A DNA stretch of 64,000 nucleotides from Xanthobacter aminoxidans (GCF_023571765.1 NZ_JAMJXC010000008.1:62001-126000), one strand, 5' to 3'; positions 43,495 to 52,216 are shown, counted from the first letter of the stretch. Numbers and translations: made by a program. The notes: generated by a model from the sequence alone, not told the origin.

Positions 43495-45447
43495 GCCGAT
43501 GGAGATCCACGGCACGGCAGCCACCACCGCCAGTCCGATGAGCAACACCAGCATGTAGCCGACGATGGGTTTCATGCCCTCGTCCGGGTTCACGTTGCCA
43601 ATGGCGGTCGCGCAGTAGTAGCCGACGCCGAAGGGCGGCGCGAAGAGGCCGATGCCCATGGCGAGGATGACCACCATGGCATAGTGCACCTCGTGGATGC
43701 CCATCTGCCGCGCGATCGGGAACAGCAGCGGCCCGAACAGCACGATGGACGGGATGCCCTCCAGCACCGAGCCGAGGATGATGAAGGCGAGGATGGAGAC
43801 CACCATGAAGGTGGCCGCGCCGCCCGGCAGGCCGGACATCACATGGGCGAGGGCCTGCGAAAAGCCGGACTGGGTGAGCGCCCAGGCCATGCCCGTTGCC
43901 GCGCCGATGATGAGCAGGATCGCGCCAGAGAGCGCGGCCGTGCTGATCATCATCGGGATGACCCGGCTCCACTCGAACTGCCGGTAGACGAGCAGGCCCA
44001 CCACCACGGAATAGATGATGCCGATGGTGGAGACCTCGGTCGCCGTGGCGATGCCCTCCATCACCGCGCCACGGATGACGAACGGCAGGGCGATGGCCGG
44101 CAGCGCGATGCCCGCGGACCACAGGATGTCCTTGGCCGAGACGCGCTTGACGTCGGAGAGGTCGTCGTTGCGGTAGCGGTAGCGCACGAGGAGGCACAGC
44201 GCGAGGCCGAGCACCAGAGCGGGCAGAAGTCCGCCGGTGAACAGCGCCGCGATGGACACGCCCGTGACCGAGCCGATGGTGAGCAGCACGAGGGAGGGCG
44301 GGATCGTCTCCGTCTGCGCGCCGGTGGCGGCGAGCAGGGCCACGAGATCGCCCTTCTTGGCGCCGCGCTTCACCATTTCCGGGAACAGCACCGGCGTCAC
44401 CGCCGCCATGTCCGCCGCCTTCGAGCCGGAGATGCCCGAGACGAGATACATGGCGCCGATCAGCACGTAGGAGAGGCCGCCGCGCACGTGCCCCAAGAGG
44501 CTGGCGAGGAAGCCCACCAGCGCCCGCGCCATGCCGGTCATCTCGATGAGCAGGCCAAGGAACACGAACAGCGGCACCGACAGCAGGATGAGGTGGCTCA
44601 TGCCCTCGTCCATGCGCCCCACCACCACCGCGAGCGGCGTCGTGGTCGTGAAGGTGAGGTAGCCCACCGTCGCGAGGCCGAACGAGAAGGCGATGGGCAC
44701 GCCGGCGAACACCGATGCCGCCACGAGGCCGACGAGGAAGATCAGCAGGTTGTAGTTGCCCAGCGTCTTCAGCCAGGGAGAGGCCACATGGCCGAGACCG
44801 ACCGCCAGCAGGAGGCAGACGCACACCACGGCCACCTGCTTCGGATTGGCGGCACGCAGCACTTTCAGGAAGCTCACCAGCGCCATGAGGCCGATGCCGA
44901 TGGGCAATGCGGCCGCCTTCCACGTGTTGGGCACGTCGAGGGCCGGCAGCGTGACGAACATCTCGTCTTCGGCATACTCGATGGCGGGATGCAGCACCGC
45001 CACGAGGAACACCAGGGGCGCGGCGAGGGCCAGCGTCTCCAGCACCGATCTCACGCGCGGCGAGGCCATGCTCACCAGCGCGGTCATGCGCATGTGGCTA
45101 TCGCGCTGGAGCGCCAGCACGGCGCCGAACATGGCGAGCCAGATGAAGAGGACGGACGCAAGCTCGTCCGACCACACGATCGGGCTGTGCAGCGCATAGC
45201 GCTTCACCACACCCACGAAGAGCACGGTGATCTCCGCCAGCACGAGCGCAGCGGCGAGATATTCCACCACGCGGCAGATGGCGGTTTCCACACCGAATAC
45301 GGCGCGGCGCCAGCCGGTGGGAAGCGCCGGGGGCGGCGCTTCCTCTGTGGCGTAGGCTTCGTGCAGCGCGTGGCTCTCGTCCAGAGCGTGGGCTTCCCCC
45401 AGCGCGTGTTTCGGCGGGGGCATGGAGTGGGATACGTGCTGGGACAT
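43483..45447 (-). CDS. TRAP transporter, fused small and large permease subunits (DctQM)
   Basis: A 654-residue membrane protein. A His/Glu-rich N-terminal tail of ~45 residues precedes a DctQ domain (about 55-200; VVEYLAAALVLAEITVLFVGVV and IVWSDELASVLFIWLAMFGAVLALQ), then a linker helix and DctM (about 225-650; GISGSKAADMAAVTPVLFPEM, GATGAQTETIPPS). ATG 45447 follows GGGGGGTG. It imports an organic acid or polar anion using the Na+ gradient and the binding protein encoded just upstream (2-nt gap). The metabolic genes in the operon point to a sugar acid or similar (inference). Confidence 0.93.
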   Translation of the reverse strand: MSQHVSHSMPPPKHALGEAHALDESHALHEAYATEEAPPPALPTGWRRAVFGVETAICRVVEYLAAALVLAEITVLFVGVVKRYALHSPIVWSDELASVLFIWLAMFGAVLALQRDSHMRMTALVSMASPRVRSVLETLALAAPLVFLVAVLHPAIEYAEDEMFVTLPALDVPNTWKAAALPIGIGLMALVSFLKVLRAANPKQVAVVCVCLLLAVGLGHVASPWLKTLGNYNLLIFLVGLVAASVFAGVPIAFSFGLATVGYLTFTTTTPLAVVVGRMDEGMSHLILLSVPLFVFLGLLIEMTGMARALVGFLASLLGHVRGGLSYVLIGAMYLVSGISGSKAADMAAVTPVLFPEMVKRGAKKGDLVALLAATGAQTETIPPSLVLLTIGSVTGVSIAALFTGGLLPALVLGLALCLLVRYRYRNDDLSDVKRVSAKDILWSAGIALPAIALPFVIRGAVMEGIATATEVSTIGIIYSVVVGLLVYRQFEWSRVIPMMISTAALSGAILLIIGAATGMAWALTQSGFSQALAHVMSGLPGGAATFMVVSILAFIILGSVLEGIPSIVLFGPLLFPIARQMGIHEVHYAMVVILAMGIGLFAPPFGVGYYCATAIGNVNPDEGMKPIVGYMLVLLIGLAVVAAVPWISIGFLP

Positions 45448-45449
45448 GT

Positions 45450-46475
45450 TCACCCCCCGAGCTTGCCGACGGCGGCCTCGAGCAGGCCCCACGCTTCATC
45501 GCCATACTTGGCCTTCCACTCGCCGTAGAAGGGGGTGGAGGCCAGCGCCTTGCGGAACTGCTCGCGGTCCACGTCGATGAAGGTGATGCCCTTGGCGGTG
45601 AGGTCCGCGCGCAGGCTCTGGTTGAGCGAAGCGATGTCGGCGCGCTGGTCCACGGCGGACTTGTCCAGTTCGCGGGTGACGACGGCGCGAACGTCCTCAG
45701 GCAGCGTGCCCCAGGCGCGGCGGTTGCCGAGGATGACGTAGCCGTCCCACACGTGGCCGGTCATGGAGCAGGACTTCTGCACCTCGTAGAGACGGGTGGA
45801 AGCGATGATCGCGAGCGGGTTCTCCTGGCCCTCGACCACCTTGGTCTGGAGCGCGGAATAAAGCTCGTTGAAGTTGATGGGCGTGGCGCCAGCATTCAGG
45901 GACTTGAACACCGAGGTCAGCATGGGCGCGGGCGGGACGCGGATCTTGAAGCCGTTCAGATCCTGCGGGGTGCGGATCTCGCGGGTGGACGAGGTGATCT
46001 GGCGGAAGCCGTTGTCCCAGAACTTGGCGGGAGCGACGAGGCCGGTCTTCTCGATCTGCGTCCGGATGTACTTGCCGAGATCGCCGTCCACCGCCTTCCA
46101 CACGGTCGCGTAGTCCGGGAAGGCGAAGCCGGTGTTGACGATGCCGGAGACGGGAACCAGCGTCGCGAGGATCGAGGTGGAAAGGTTGAAGAACTCCACG
46201 CCGCCCGAGCGCACCTGGGCGAGAAGGTCGGTGTCGGAGCCGAGCTGGTTGGCCGGGAACAGCTTGATCTCGACGCGGCCGGAAGTGGCCTCGCGGATGC
46301 GGTCGAGGGCTTCCTGCGCGCGCTTGTTCACCGGGTGGGTGGGGTCCTGGCCGGTGGCGTACTTGTAGGTGAATTCGGCGGCCTCGCCCCGGCGGGTGAG
46401 GATGCTGAACAGCGGCAGCGCGGCGCCTGCGGCCAGCACATGACGGCGGGTCAGGCCGGTTTTGGTCGGTGTCAT
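45450..46475 (-). CDS. TRAP transporter substrate-binding protein (DctP)
   Basis: A 341-residue periplasmic protein with a twin-arginine signal (GLTRRHVLAAGAALPLFS) cleaved near EAAEF. The mature part shows TRAP binding-protein hallmarks: YKYATGQDPTHPVNKRAQ, KLFPANQLGSD, FKIRVPPAPML (the conserved Arg that binds ligand carboxylate) and ENPLAIIASTRLYEVQK. Ligand is probably a carboxylate. First of the two transport genes in the operon, 56 nt after the beta-hydroxyacid dehydrogenase. Confidence 0.93.
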   Translation of the reverse strand: MTPTKTGLTRRHVLAAGAALPLFSILTRRGEAAEFTYKYATGQDPTHPVNKRAQEALDRIREATSGRVEIKLFPANQLGSDTDLLAQVRSGGVEFFNLSTSILATLVPVSGIVNTGFAFPDYATVWKAVDGDLGKYIRTQIEKTGLVAPAKFWDNGFRQITSSTREIRTPQDLNGFKIRVPPAPMLTSVFKSLNAGATPINFNELYSALQTKVVEGQENPLAIIASTRLYEVQKSCSMTGHVWDGYVILGNRRAWGTLPEDVRAVVTRELDKSAVDQRADIASLNQSLRADLTAKGITFIDVDREQFRKALASTPFYGEWKAKYGDEAWGLLEAAVGKLGG

Positions 46476-46531
46476 GGTGTTTTCTCCCTAGTGTGCCGCT
46501 TTCGGCGGCTTGGTCGTTTGGAAAGAGGGGA

Positions 46532-47410
46532 CTAGGCCCGGCCCTGGAGGGCGCGGTAGGCGTCGATGACCTTGCTGTCGTCCTTTGTGCCCTTGCCCTG
46601 GCCGGAGACGGCGAGGAACATCTGGTGGGCGGTTGCGGCGAGCGGCAGCGCGGTCTTCGCGCCGGCACCGGCTTCCAGCACGATGCCGAGATCCTTCACG
46701 AAGATGTCCACCGCGCTGGTCACGCGCGGTTCGCTCTCCAGCATGCGCGGGCCGCGATCCCGCAGCATCCAGCTGGAGGCGGCGGAGCCGGAGACGATGT
46801 CGAGCATGGCGTTCATGTCGAGGCCGAGCGTCTCGGCCAGCGACAGGGCCTCGCCGGCGACCGCCAGATGCACCCCGCACAGGAGCTGGTTCACCGCCTT
46901 GGCGGTGGCGCCCTGCCCGGCCTTGTCGCCCAGCAGGACGACCTTGGAGCCCATGGCATCCAGCACCGGCTTCACTTCGCCGAACAGGTCGGACGGTGCC
47001 GCCACCATGATGGTGAGGCTGCCCGCCTCGGCCCCGACCACGCCACCCGAGACGGGGGCGTCGACGAGGCGACGGCCATCGGCCTCCACGCGCTTGGCAA
47101 GGGCCGCGACGGCGGCCGGCGGACAGGTGGCCATCAGGATGACCGTGCCGCCTTCAGGCAGATGCGCCAATGCGCCCGCGCCGAACAGGATGTCCTCGGC
47201 CTGGGTGGCATTCACCACCATCAGCACCGCGGCATCCTGGCCGGCGAAGGCATCTGCGAGGCTGGCCGCGGCCGCGCCCCCGGCGGCGGCGAGTTTCGCC
47301 CCGGCTTCGGGCCGGATGTCGAAACCCGTCACGGCGAAGCCGGCGCGGGCGAGGTTGACCGCCATCGGCAGGCCCATGGAGCCGAGCCCCACAAAGCCGA
47401 TCTTCTTCAT
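46532..47410 (-). CDS. 3-hydroxyisobutyrate dehydrogenase-family (beta-hydroxyacid) dehydrogenase
   Basis: A 292-residue NAD(P) enzyme: GFVGLGSMGLPMAVNLARAG at the start, substrate motif DAPVSGGVVGAEAGSLTIM, and catalytic Lys in GQGATAKAVNQLL. The family includes tartronate-semialdehyde reductase, 3-hydroxyisobutyrate dehydrogenase, L-threonate dehydrogenase (LtnD/DenD types) and sulfolactaldehyde reductase. It lies in an operon with split transketolase, SDR and TRAP transporter, so it may process a 3- or 4-carbon aldehyde or acid produced there (inference). Confidence 0.9.
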   Translation of the reverse strand: MKKIGFVGLGSMGLPMAVNLARAGFAVTGFDIRPEAGAKLAAAGGAAAASLADAFAGQDAAVLMVVNATQAEDILFGAGALAHLPEGGTVILMATCPPAAVAALAKRVEADGRRLVDAPVSGGVVGAEAGSLTIMVAAPSDLFGEVKPVLDAMGSKVVLLGDKAGQGATAKAVNQLLCGVHLAVAGEALSLAETLGLDMNAMLDIVSGSAASSWMLRDRGPRMLESEPRVTSAVDIFVKDLGIVLEAGAGAKTALPLAATAHQMFLAVSGQGKGTKDDSKVIDAYRALQGRA

Positions 47411-47479
47411 CTTTTCCTCCCGCTCGGCCCACCCCTCTTGCCGGGGGCTGGAGCCATATGGATGACGTGAACCCTTCGA

Positions 47480-48514
47480 CTACTTGAGCCAGCCCTTCAC
47501 CTGCGCGCAGAGCGCGTCGGTGGAGATGCCGTAGCGATCGTGCAGGGTCGGCAGCGCGCCGGCCGCCAGGAATTCGTCGGGCAGACCGATCATGCGGAAC
47601 GCGGGGTGGACACCCGCGCGCATCAGGAGCCCCGCCACCGCCTCACCGAGGCCGCCGATGACGGTGTGGTTCTCAACCACCACCACGAGGCGGCCGGGCT
47701 TGGCACAGGCCTCCAGGATGGTCGCGGTGTCGAGCGGCTTGATGGTGGGCACGTGCAGCACGCCCACGTCCACGCGGTCCGCCTCGAGCGCCTTGGCAGC
47801 TTCCAGCGCGCGCATGGTCATGATGCCGGACGAGACGAACAGCACCTCGTAGCCGTCGCGCAGCATCTTCGCCTTGCCCAGCTCGAAGGTGTAGCCGTAC
47901 TCGTCGAGCACGAGCGGCACCTGGCCGCGCAGCAGGCGCATATAGACCGGGCCCTTGTGGGCGACGATGGCCGGCACCGCCTGCTCGATCTCGTGCGCGT
48001 CGCACGGGTCGATCACCGTCATGTTCGGGATGGCGCGCATGAGCGCCAGATCCTCGGCCGCCTGATGCGAGGGGCCGTAGCCGGAGGTGAGGCCCGGCAG
48101 GGCGCAGACGATCTTCACGTTGCGGTCTTCTTCCGCAATCGTCTGGTGGATGAAGTCATAGGCCCGGCGCGAGGCGAACACCGCATAGGTGGTTGCGAAG
48201 GGCGTGAAGCCTTCCGCCGCAAGGCCGGAGGCCGCGCCGAACAGGAGCTGCTCGGCCATGCCCATCTGGTAGTAGCGGTCCGGGAAGGCCTGCTGGAAGA
48301 TGTGCAGGTCCGTATACTTGCCGAGATCCGCCGTCATGCCGACGATGGACGGATCGTTCTGTGCGGCCTTCACCAGCGCGTGGCCGAAGGGGGCCGGCTT
48401 GGTGCGCTGCCCCTCGCCCGCGATGGACGCGATCATGGCGGAGGTGGTCAGGCGCGGCTTGGCGGGGGCGTCCGTCTTGGCGGCGGGAGCGGGGTGAGCC
48501 GAAGCGGGTTTCAT
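47480..48514 (-). CDS. Transketolase C-terminal subunit (split transketolase)
   Basis: A 344-residue protein with the transketolase Pyr domain and C-terminal domain. The catalytic Glu is in YYQMGMAEQLLFGAASGLAAEG (canonical form CGVREHxM); GYGPSHQAAEDLALMRAIPNMTVIDPCD and a C-terminal GRLVVVVENHTVIGGLGEAVA follow. It has an extra ~40-residue Ala/Pro-rich N-terminal tail. Together with the N-terminal subunit encoded upstream (4-bp overlap) it makes one ThDP enzyme. Split transketolases of this kind act on unusual ketoses in several catabolic pathways. Confidence 0.91.
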   Translation of the reverse strand: MKPASAHPAPAAKTDAPAKPRLTTSAMIASIAGEGQRTKPAPFGHALVKAAQNDPSIVGMTADLGKYTDLHIFQQAFPDRYYQMGMAEQLLFGAASGLAAEGFTPFATTYAVFASRRAYDFIHQTIAEEDRNVKIVCALPGLTSGYGPSHQAAEDLALMRAIPNMTVIDPCDAHEIEQAVPAIVAHKGPVYMRLLRGQVPLVLDEYGYTFELGKAKMLRDGYEVLFVSSGIMTMRALEAAKALEADRVDVGVLHVPTIKPLDTATILEACAKPGRLVVVVENHTVIGGLGEAVAGLLMRAGVHPAFRMIGLPDEFLAAGALPTLHDRYGISTDALCAQVKGWLK

Positions 48515-49350
48515 GCGGGCTTCCTCTCGTCGAGGGCGGCCAGGGCCAGCTGCCACTCATGGGCATCCACACGGATGAAATGGTTCTTGTCGCGCGCCTC
48601 GAGGAAGGGGATGCCCTTGCCCATGAGGGTGTCGGCGATGATCATGCTGGGCCGGCCGCCATTGGCAGTCTTGGCGGCATCGAAGGCGGCGCGCACGGCG
48701 TCGAGGTCGTTGCCGTCCACCCGCTGCACGAACCAGTTGAACGCCGCGAGCTTCTCCGGCAGCGGCTCGAAGCCGAGCATGGAGGTGGAGGGGCCGTCCG
48801 CCTGCTGGTTGTTCACGTCGACGATGGCGATGAGGTTGTCGAGCTTGTAATGGGCGGCCGACATGATGGCCTCCCACACCGAGCCCTCGTCCAGCTCGCC
48901 GTCGGAGAACAGGGTATACACCCGGCTGTCCGAACCCTTGCGCTTGAGGCCGAGGCACTTGCCCACCGCGATGGACAGGCCGAGGCCGAGCGAGCCGCCG
49001 GACATTTCCATGCCGGGGGTGTAGGCCGCCATGCCCGACATGGGCAGGCGGCTGTCGTCGAAGCCGTAGGTCTCCAGCTCGTCCTCGGGGACGATGCCGG
49101 CCTCGATCAGCGCCGCATAGAGCGCGATCGCATAATGGCCGTTGGAGAGCAGGAAGCGGTCGCGCCCCTCCCATTCGGGGTTCTGGGGCTCGTAGCGCAT
49201 GGCGTGGAAATAGGCGGTGGCCAGCACATCGGCGATGTCGAGGGCCTGGGCGATATAGCCCTGCCCCTGCACCTCGCCCATGCGGATGGCATGACGCCGG
49301 ATGTTCCAGGCGCGCCGCTCCAGCGAGACGTTTGAAGGTGAAATGGTCAT
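48511..49350 (-). CDS. Transketolase N-terminal subunit (split transketolase)
   Basis: A 279-residue protein with the ThDP-binding PP domain. Visible are GQGYIAQALDIADVLATAYFHAM, FLLSNGHYAIALYAALIE, SGGSLGLGLSIAVGKCLG, and the ThDP motif FSDGELDEGSVWEA...IVDVNN. ATG 49350 is preceded by AGGGAC; an in-frame ATG 69 nt upstream lacks support. It pairs with the C-terminal subunit. A ~190-nt gap holding two palindromic elements separates it from the SDR gene upstream, so it may also have its own promoter. Confidence 0.91.
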   Translation of the reverse strand: MTISPSNVSLERRAWNIRRHAIRMGEVQGQGYIAQALDIADVLATAYFHAMRYEPQNPEWEGRDRFLLSNGHYAIALYAALIEAGIVPEDELETYGFDDSRLPMSGMAAYTPGMEMSGGSLGLGLSIAVGKCLGLKRKGSDSRVYTLFSDGELDEGSVWEAIMSAAHYKLDNLIAIVDVNNQQADGPSTSMLGFEPLPEKLAAFNWFVQRVDGNDLDAVRAAFDAAKTANGGRPSMIIADTLMGKGIPFLEARDKNHFIRVDAHEWQLALAALDERKPA

Positions 49351-49444
49351 GTCCCTGTTCCTGTAGAGGAGCGCCCGCGCCGGGACGGCCCCGATCGCCC
49401 TGCGACCAGCCGTCCCCAACGCGCCGTGGCGGACCGGGATTGGA

Positions 49445-49488
49445 GCATTTTCAAGCGAAGCGGATTCCGGTTCGCGCGAAGAAAATGC
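49445..49488. repeat. REP-like palindromic repeat, Hyphomicrobiales type
   Basis: A 44-bp imperfect palindrome: outer arms GCATTTTC / GAAAATGC are perfect, and the inner core around GCGAAGCGGATTCCGGTTCGC is near-symmetric. I recognise this form (GCATTTTC ... GGATTCCGGTTCGCG ... GAAAATGC) as a dispersed intergenic repeat in Xanthobacteraceae and relatives. Only one copy is seen in this window. Confidence 0.7.
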
Positions 49489-49506
49489 GTAGCGCCAAAA
49501 GCCTAG

Positions 49507-49542
49507 GGCATTTCCGGCGGACCGGAGTTCGCCGGGAATGCC
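49507..49542 (-). terminator. 13-bp hairpin directly after the SDR stop codon
   Basis: GGCATTTCCGGCG and CGCCGGGAATGCC form a stem with one mismatch and a 10-nt loop, immediately downstream of the minus-strand SDR gene. On that strand it is followed by CTAGGCTTTTGG, so it may attenuate or terminate transcription, or protect the upstream mRNA. Confidence 0.45.
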
Positions 49543-50292
49543 TTAGTGGATCAGCATGCCGCCGTTGACGTCGATCACCGCACCGGTGACGTAGGCGGAC
49601 AGGTCGCTGGCGAGGAAGAGATAGATGCCGGCCACGTCGCTCGCATCGCCGAGGCGGTTGAGCGGAATGCCCTTCAGGATGTCCTTGCGCATCTCGTCGG
49701 TCAGCTTGCCGCCGGTGATGTCGGTCTGGATCAGGCCGGGGGTGACGCAGTTCACGCGGATGCCGTCCACGCCGAACTCGCGGGCCATCGCCTTGGCGAG
49801 GCCGAGCACGCCCGCCTTCGCGGACGAATAGTGCGGGCCACCGAAGATGCCGCCGCCGCGCTGCGCGGACACCGACGACATGCAGGCGATGGAGCCGGAC
49901 TTGCGCTCACGCATGTGCGGGATGAACACCTGGCTGAGGAACAGGACGCCCTTGCAGTTGATGTCCTGGATGCGGTCCCAGCTCGCCTCGTCGATGTCGA
50001 GGGTCTTCACCGGCTGGGTCACGCCGGCGTTGTTGACGAGGATGTCCACATGGCCGAACGCCGCGATCACCGCATCGGCGGCCGCCTGGCACGAGGCCTT
50101 GTTGGCGACGTCGCAGCCGACGCCGATATGCTGGGGGCCGAGCTCGGCGGCGGCGGCCTTGGCGGCGGCCTCGTCGATGTCGAGAATGGCGATGCGCGCG
50201 CCATGGGCGGCGAACAGCTTCGCCGTGGCAAGACCAATGCCGCGGGCGCTGGCGGCGCCGGAAATGGCGGCGGTCTTGTTCTGAAGCAACAT
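49543..50292 (-). CDS. Short-chain dehydrogenase/reductase
   Basis: A 249-residue classical SDR. The cofactor motif is AAISGAASARGIGLATAK, NNAG is in DILVNNAGVTQ, the catalytic Ser is in MSSVSAQRGGG and YxxxK is in HYSSAKAG; the C-terminus YVTGAVIDVNGGMLI is typical. ATG 50292 has GGAGGAAACC before it, which decides it over the ATG 12 nt upstream. First gene of the minus-strand operon. It may oxidise a polyol or sugar acid to the ketose used by the split transketolase (inference). Divergent from the LysR gene at 50449. Confidence 0.91.
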   Translation of the reverse strand: MLLQNKTAAISGAASARGIGLATAKLFAAHGARIAILDIDEAAAKAAAAELGPQHIGVGCDVANKASCQAAADAVIAAFGHVDILVNNAGVTQPVKTLDIDEASWDRIQDINCKGVLFLSQVFIPHMRERKSGSIACMSSVSAQRGGGIFGGPHYSSAKAGVLGLAKAMAREFGVDGIRVNCVTPGLIQTDITGGKLTDEMRKDILKGIPLNRLGDASDVAGIYLFLASDLSAYVTGAVIDVNGGMLIH

Positions 50293-50358
50293 GGTTTCCT
50301 CCACGAGGGGCCTCTTTTTGTATGAATGATACTGGCTCCTCTTTCCCCGGCTGAAAAA

Positions 50359-50394
50359 CGCAAAAATTGCGCGAATGGATGAACCATGTTCATC
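50359..50394. promoter_or_regulatory. Two palindromes in the SDR-LysR divergent promoter
   Basis: CGCAA-AAA-TTGCG at 50359-50371 and GATGAAC-CAT-GTTCATC at 50378-50394, both perfect. The second contains TGAACCATGTTCA, a T-N11-A LysR box. It lies 55 bp before the LysR start and 86 bp before the SDR start, a normal place for a LysR protein that represses itself and activates the facing operon. Confidence 0.6.
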
Positions 50395-50448
50395 TAAAGC
50401 CGTGGGCCGTCCAGACTGCCGTGGCGGCCGCTGTCATGAGGGCTCATC

Positions 50449-51336
50449 ATGAAGCGCCTTCCCCTGTCCGCCTTGCAGGCTTTCGAGTCGGCCGCGCGCC
50501 GCGGCTCGTTCCGCGTCGCCGGGGAGGAGCTGGGCATCTCGCCCAGCGCCATCAGCCACGCCGTGCGCAAGCTGGAGGACCTGATGGGCACCGCCCTGTT
50601 CGAGCGGGAAGGCCGGGCGGTACGGCTCAATCCCGCCGGCGAGGCGCTGATGCGCCATGTGGCGGCGGGGTTCGACGAGATGCGGCAGGGCATCGAGATG
50701 GTCGGCGCCCGCTCGGTGAACCTGCTGCGCCTGCATTGCGCGCCGTCACTGGCGGCGCAATGGCTGCTCCCCCGGTTGCGCACGCTGCTGGCCAAGCAGC
50801 CGGGGCTGGAGGTGCGGCTCGCGGCGGGCGTGGACTACCCGCGTTTCGAGCATGACGAGTTCGACGCCGACATCTGCTACGGCCCGCCGCGGCAGGAGGG
50901 GCTGATCGTCGTGCCCCTCGGCGAGGAGACGGTGACGCCCCTGTGCGCGCCGGAAATGGCCGCCCGCATCTCGGGGCCGTTGGACCTGCTCGAACACGAC
51001 CTCATCGAGAGCGACAACAAGCGCGTGCGCTGGAACCACTGGTTCGAATCCAACGGCGTGGCCCCGCCCGGCCCGCGCGGCTCGCGCTTCGACCGCTCCT
51101 TCATGGCCATCGCGGCGGCGGTGGACGGGCTCGGGATCGCGCTGGAATCCACCCGCCTCGCCGAACGCGAGATCGCGCGCGGGCAATTGGTGGCGCCGCT
51201 CGCCGGCAAGGCGAACGACGTCACTTATGTCGGGCACTATCTGGTCTTCCCCCGCGCCGCGAAAGCACGCCGGGCGGTGCGCATGTTCGCCAGCTGGATC
51301 ACGCAGGAACTCGATTTGCCCACGCCCCGCATCTGA
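50449..51336 (+). CDS. LysR-family transcriptional regulator (GcvA-like)
   Basis: A 295-residue LysR protein of the GcvA subgroup: KRLPLSALQAFESAARRGSF, then HTH GEELGISPSAISHAVRKLE. The effector domain has LRLHCAPSLAAQWLLPRL, which is usual for this group. It is divergent from the SDR/transketolase/TRAP operon and probably regulates it in response to its substrate. The shared 156-bp gap has two perfect palindromes. No other gene follows in the same direction. Confidence 0.91.
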   Translation: MKRLPLSALQAFESAARRGSFRVAGEELGISPSAISHAVRKLEDLMGTALFEREGRAVRLNPAGEALMRHVAAGFDEMRQGIEMVGARSVNLLRLHCAPSLAAQWLLPRLRTLLAKQPGLEVRLAAGVDYPRFEHDEFDADICYGPPRQEGLIVVPLGEETVTPLCAPEMAARISGPLDLLEHDLIESDNKRVRWNHWFESNGVAPPGPRGSRFDRSFMAIAAAVDGLGIALESTRLAEREIARGQLVAPLAGKANDVTYVGHYLVFPRAAKARRAVRMFASWITQELDLPTPRI

Positions 51337-51424
51337 GAGCGCAGGCGACGGCAACCGTGGCGTTGCGCGATGTCCGGCCATCGCCCGAACATCGTTTCGC
51401 AACACAGATTCGAGCTGTCCGACC

Positions 51425-52216
51425 TCAGGCAATCCTCGGGAGATGCAGCGCGAGGGTTTCTCCCCCGCTGCCTTCCACTGCCGGATAGAGCACGCGGACC
51501 CGTGGATCGTGGCCGGGCACGATCATCTCCTCCCGGCCCTCTGCCAGCACACGCGCCCGCCCCCAACCGGCGGCCATGTCGCCGAGGTTGAAGACGATCG
51601 GGAAGGGCAGGCCTTCCTGCATGTTGGCGTAGAAGTGGCTGGCATCGCTGGCGAGGACGAGGGGGCCGCGCGCGGTCTCCACACGCACCATCTGCAACCC
51701 GTCCGTGTGGCCGCCCACATGGTGGACACTGACGCCGGGCGCCACTTCCCCGTCGCCGGCGTGGAAGCGCACCCGGCCCGCATAGAGGGCGCGCACCATC
51801 TTCACCACGTCCTCCACATCGAAGGCGTGGCGCATGCAGGCCACGCACATATGCCGCCCCGTGGCGAAGCCCATCTCCCGTTCCTGCAGGTGGAAGGTGG
51901 CGTTCGGGAAGAGATCGAGGTTGCCGGCGTGGTCGTAGTGGAGGTGGGTGATGATGACGTCCCCGACGTCCGCCGGATCGCAGCCGAGATCGGCATAGGC
52001 CGTCGCGACATCGCGCAGGATGCGCCGCCCCCGCGCCGGTGTGCCGACCTTCGCAAAGCCGGTGTCCACGGCGATCAGGCGGCTGCCGCTGCGCAGAAGC
52101 CAGACGTAGAAGTCGAGCGGCATCGGCGTGTCGTGCGGGTCTCCCGCGCCGATGAAGTTCATGCCGCGCGTGCGCTGCTGGTCGCCGTAGCGCAGGGCGT
52201 AGACCTCCCACTCCAT
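51425..52216 (-). CDS. Metallo-beta-lactamase-fold hydrolase, N-acyl homoserine lactonase-like
   Basis: A 263-residue MBL-fold protein. The dinuclear metal motif HLHYDHAGN is near residue 92, later ligands are His in VGGHTDG, Asp in LASDASHF and His in VPGHDP. DTGFAKVG and the overall order resemble the AHL-lactonase (AiiA/AttM/AhlD) group, but many of these hydrolyse other lactones. It stands alone on the minus strand, divergent from the 129-aa protein/hydrolase operon. It could open a lactone in that pathway or quench quorum signals; the sequence does not decide. Confidence 0.85.
   Translation of the reverse strand: MEWEVYALRYGDQQRTRGMNFIGAGDPHDTPMPLDFYVWLLRSGSRLIAVDTGFAKVGTPARGRRILRDVATAYADLGCDPADVGDVIITHLHYDHAGNLDLFPNATFHLQEREMGFATGRHMCVACMRHAFDVEDVVKMVRALYAGRVRFHAGDGEVAPGVSVHHVGGHTDGLQMVRVETARGPLVLASDASHFYANMQEGLPFPIVFNLGDMAAGWGRARVLAEGREEMIVPGHDPRVRVLYPAVEGSGGETLALHLPRIA

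Noticed and set aside
42397-45528. 1043-codon plus-strand frame over the D-2-hydroxyacid dehydrogenase and TRAP genes
   Set aside because: It crosses two terminators and two real genes in other frames and has a His/Glu/Arg-rich composition typical of shadow frames.
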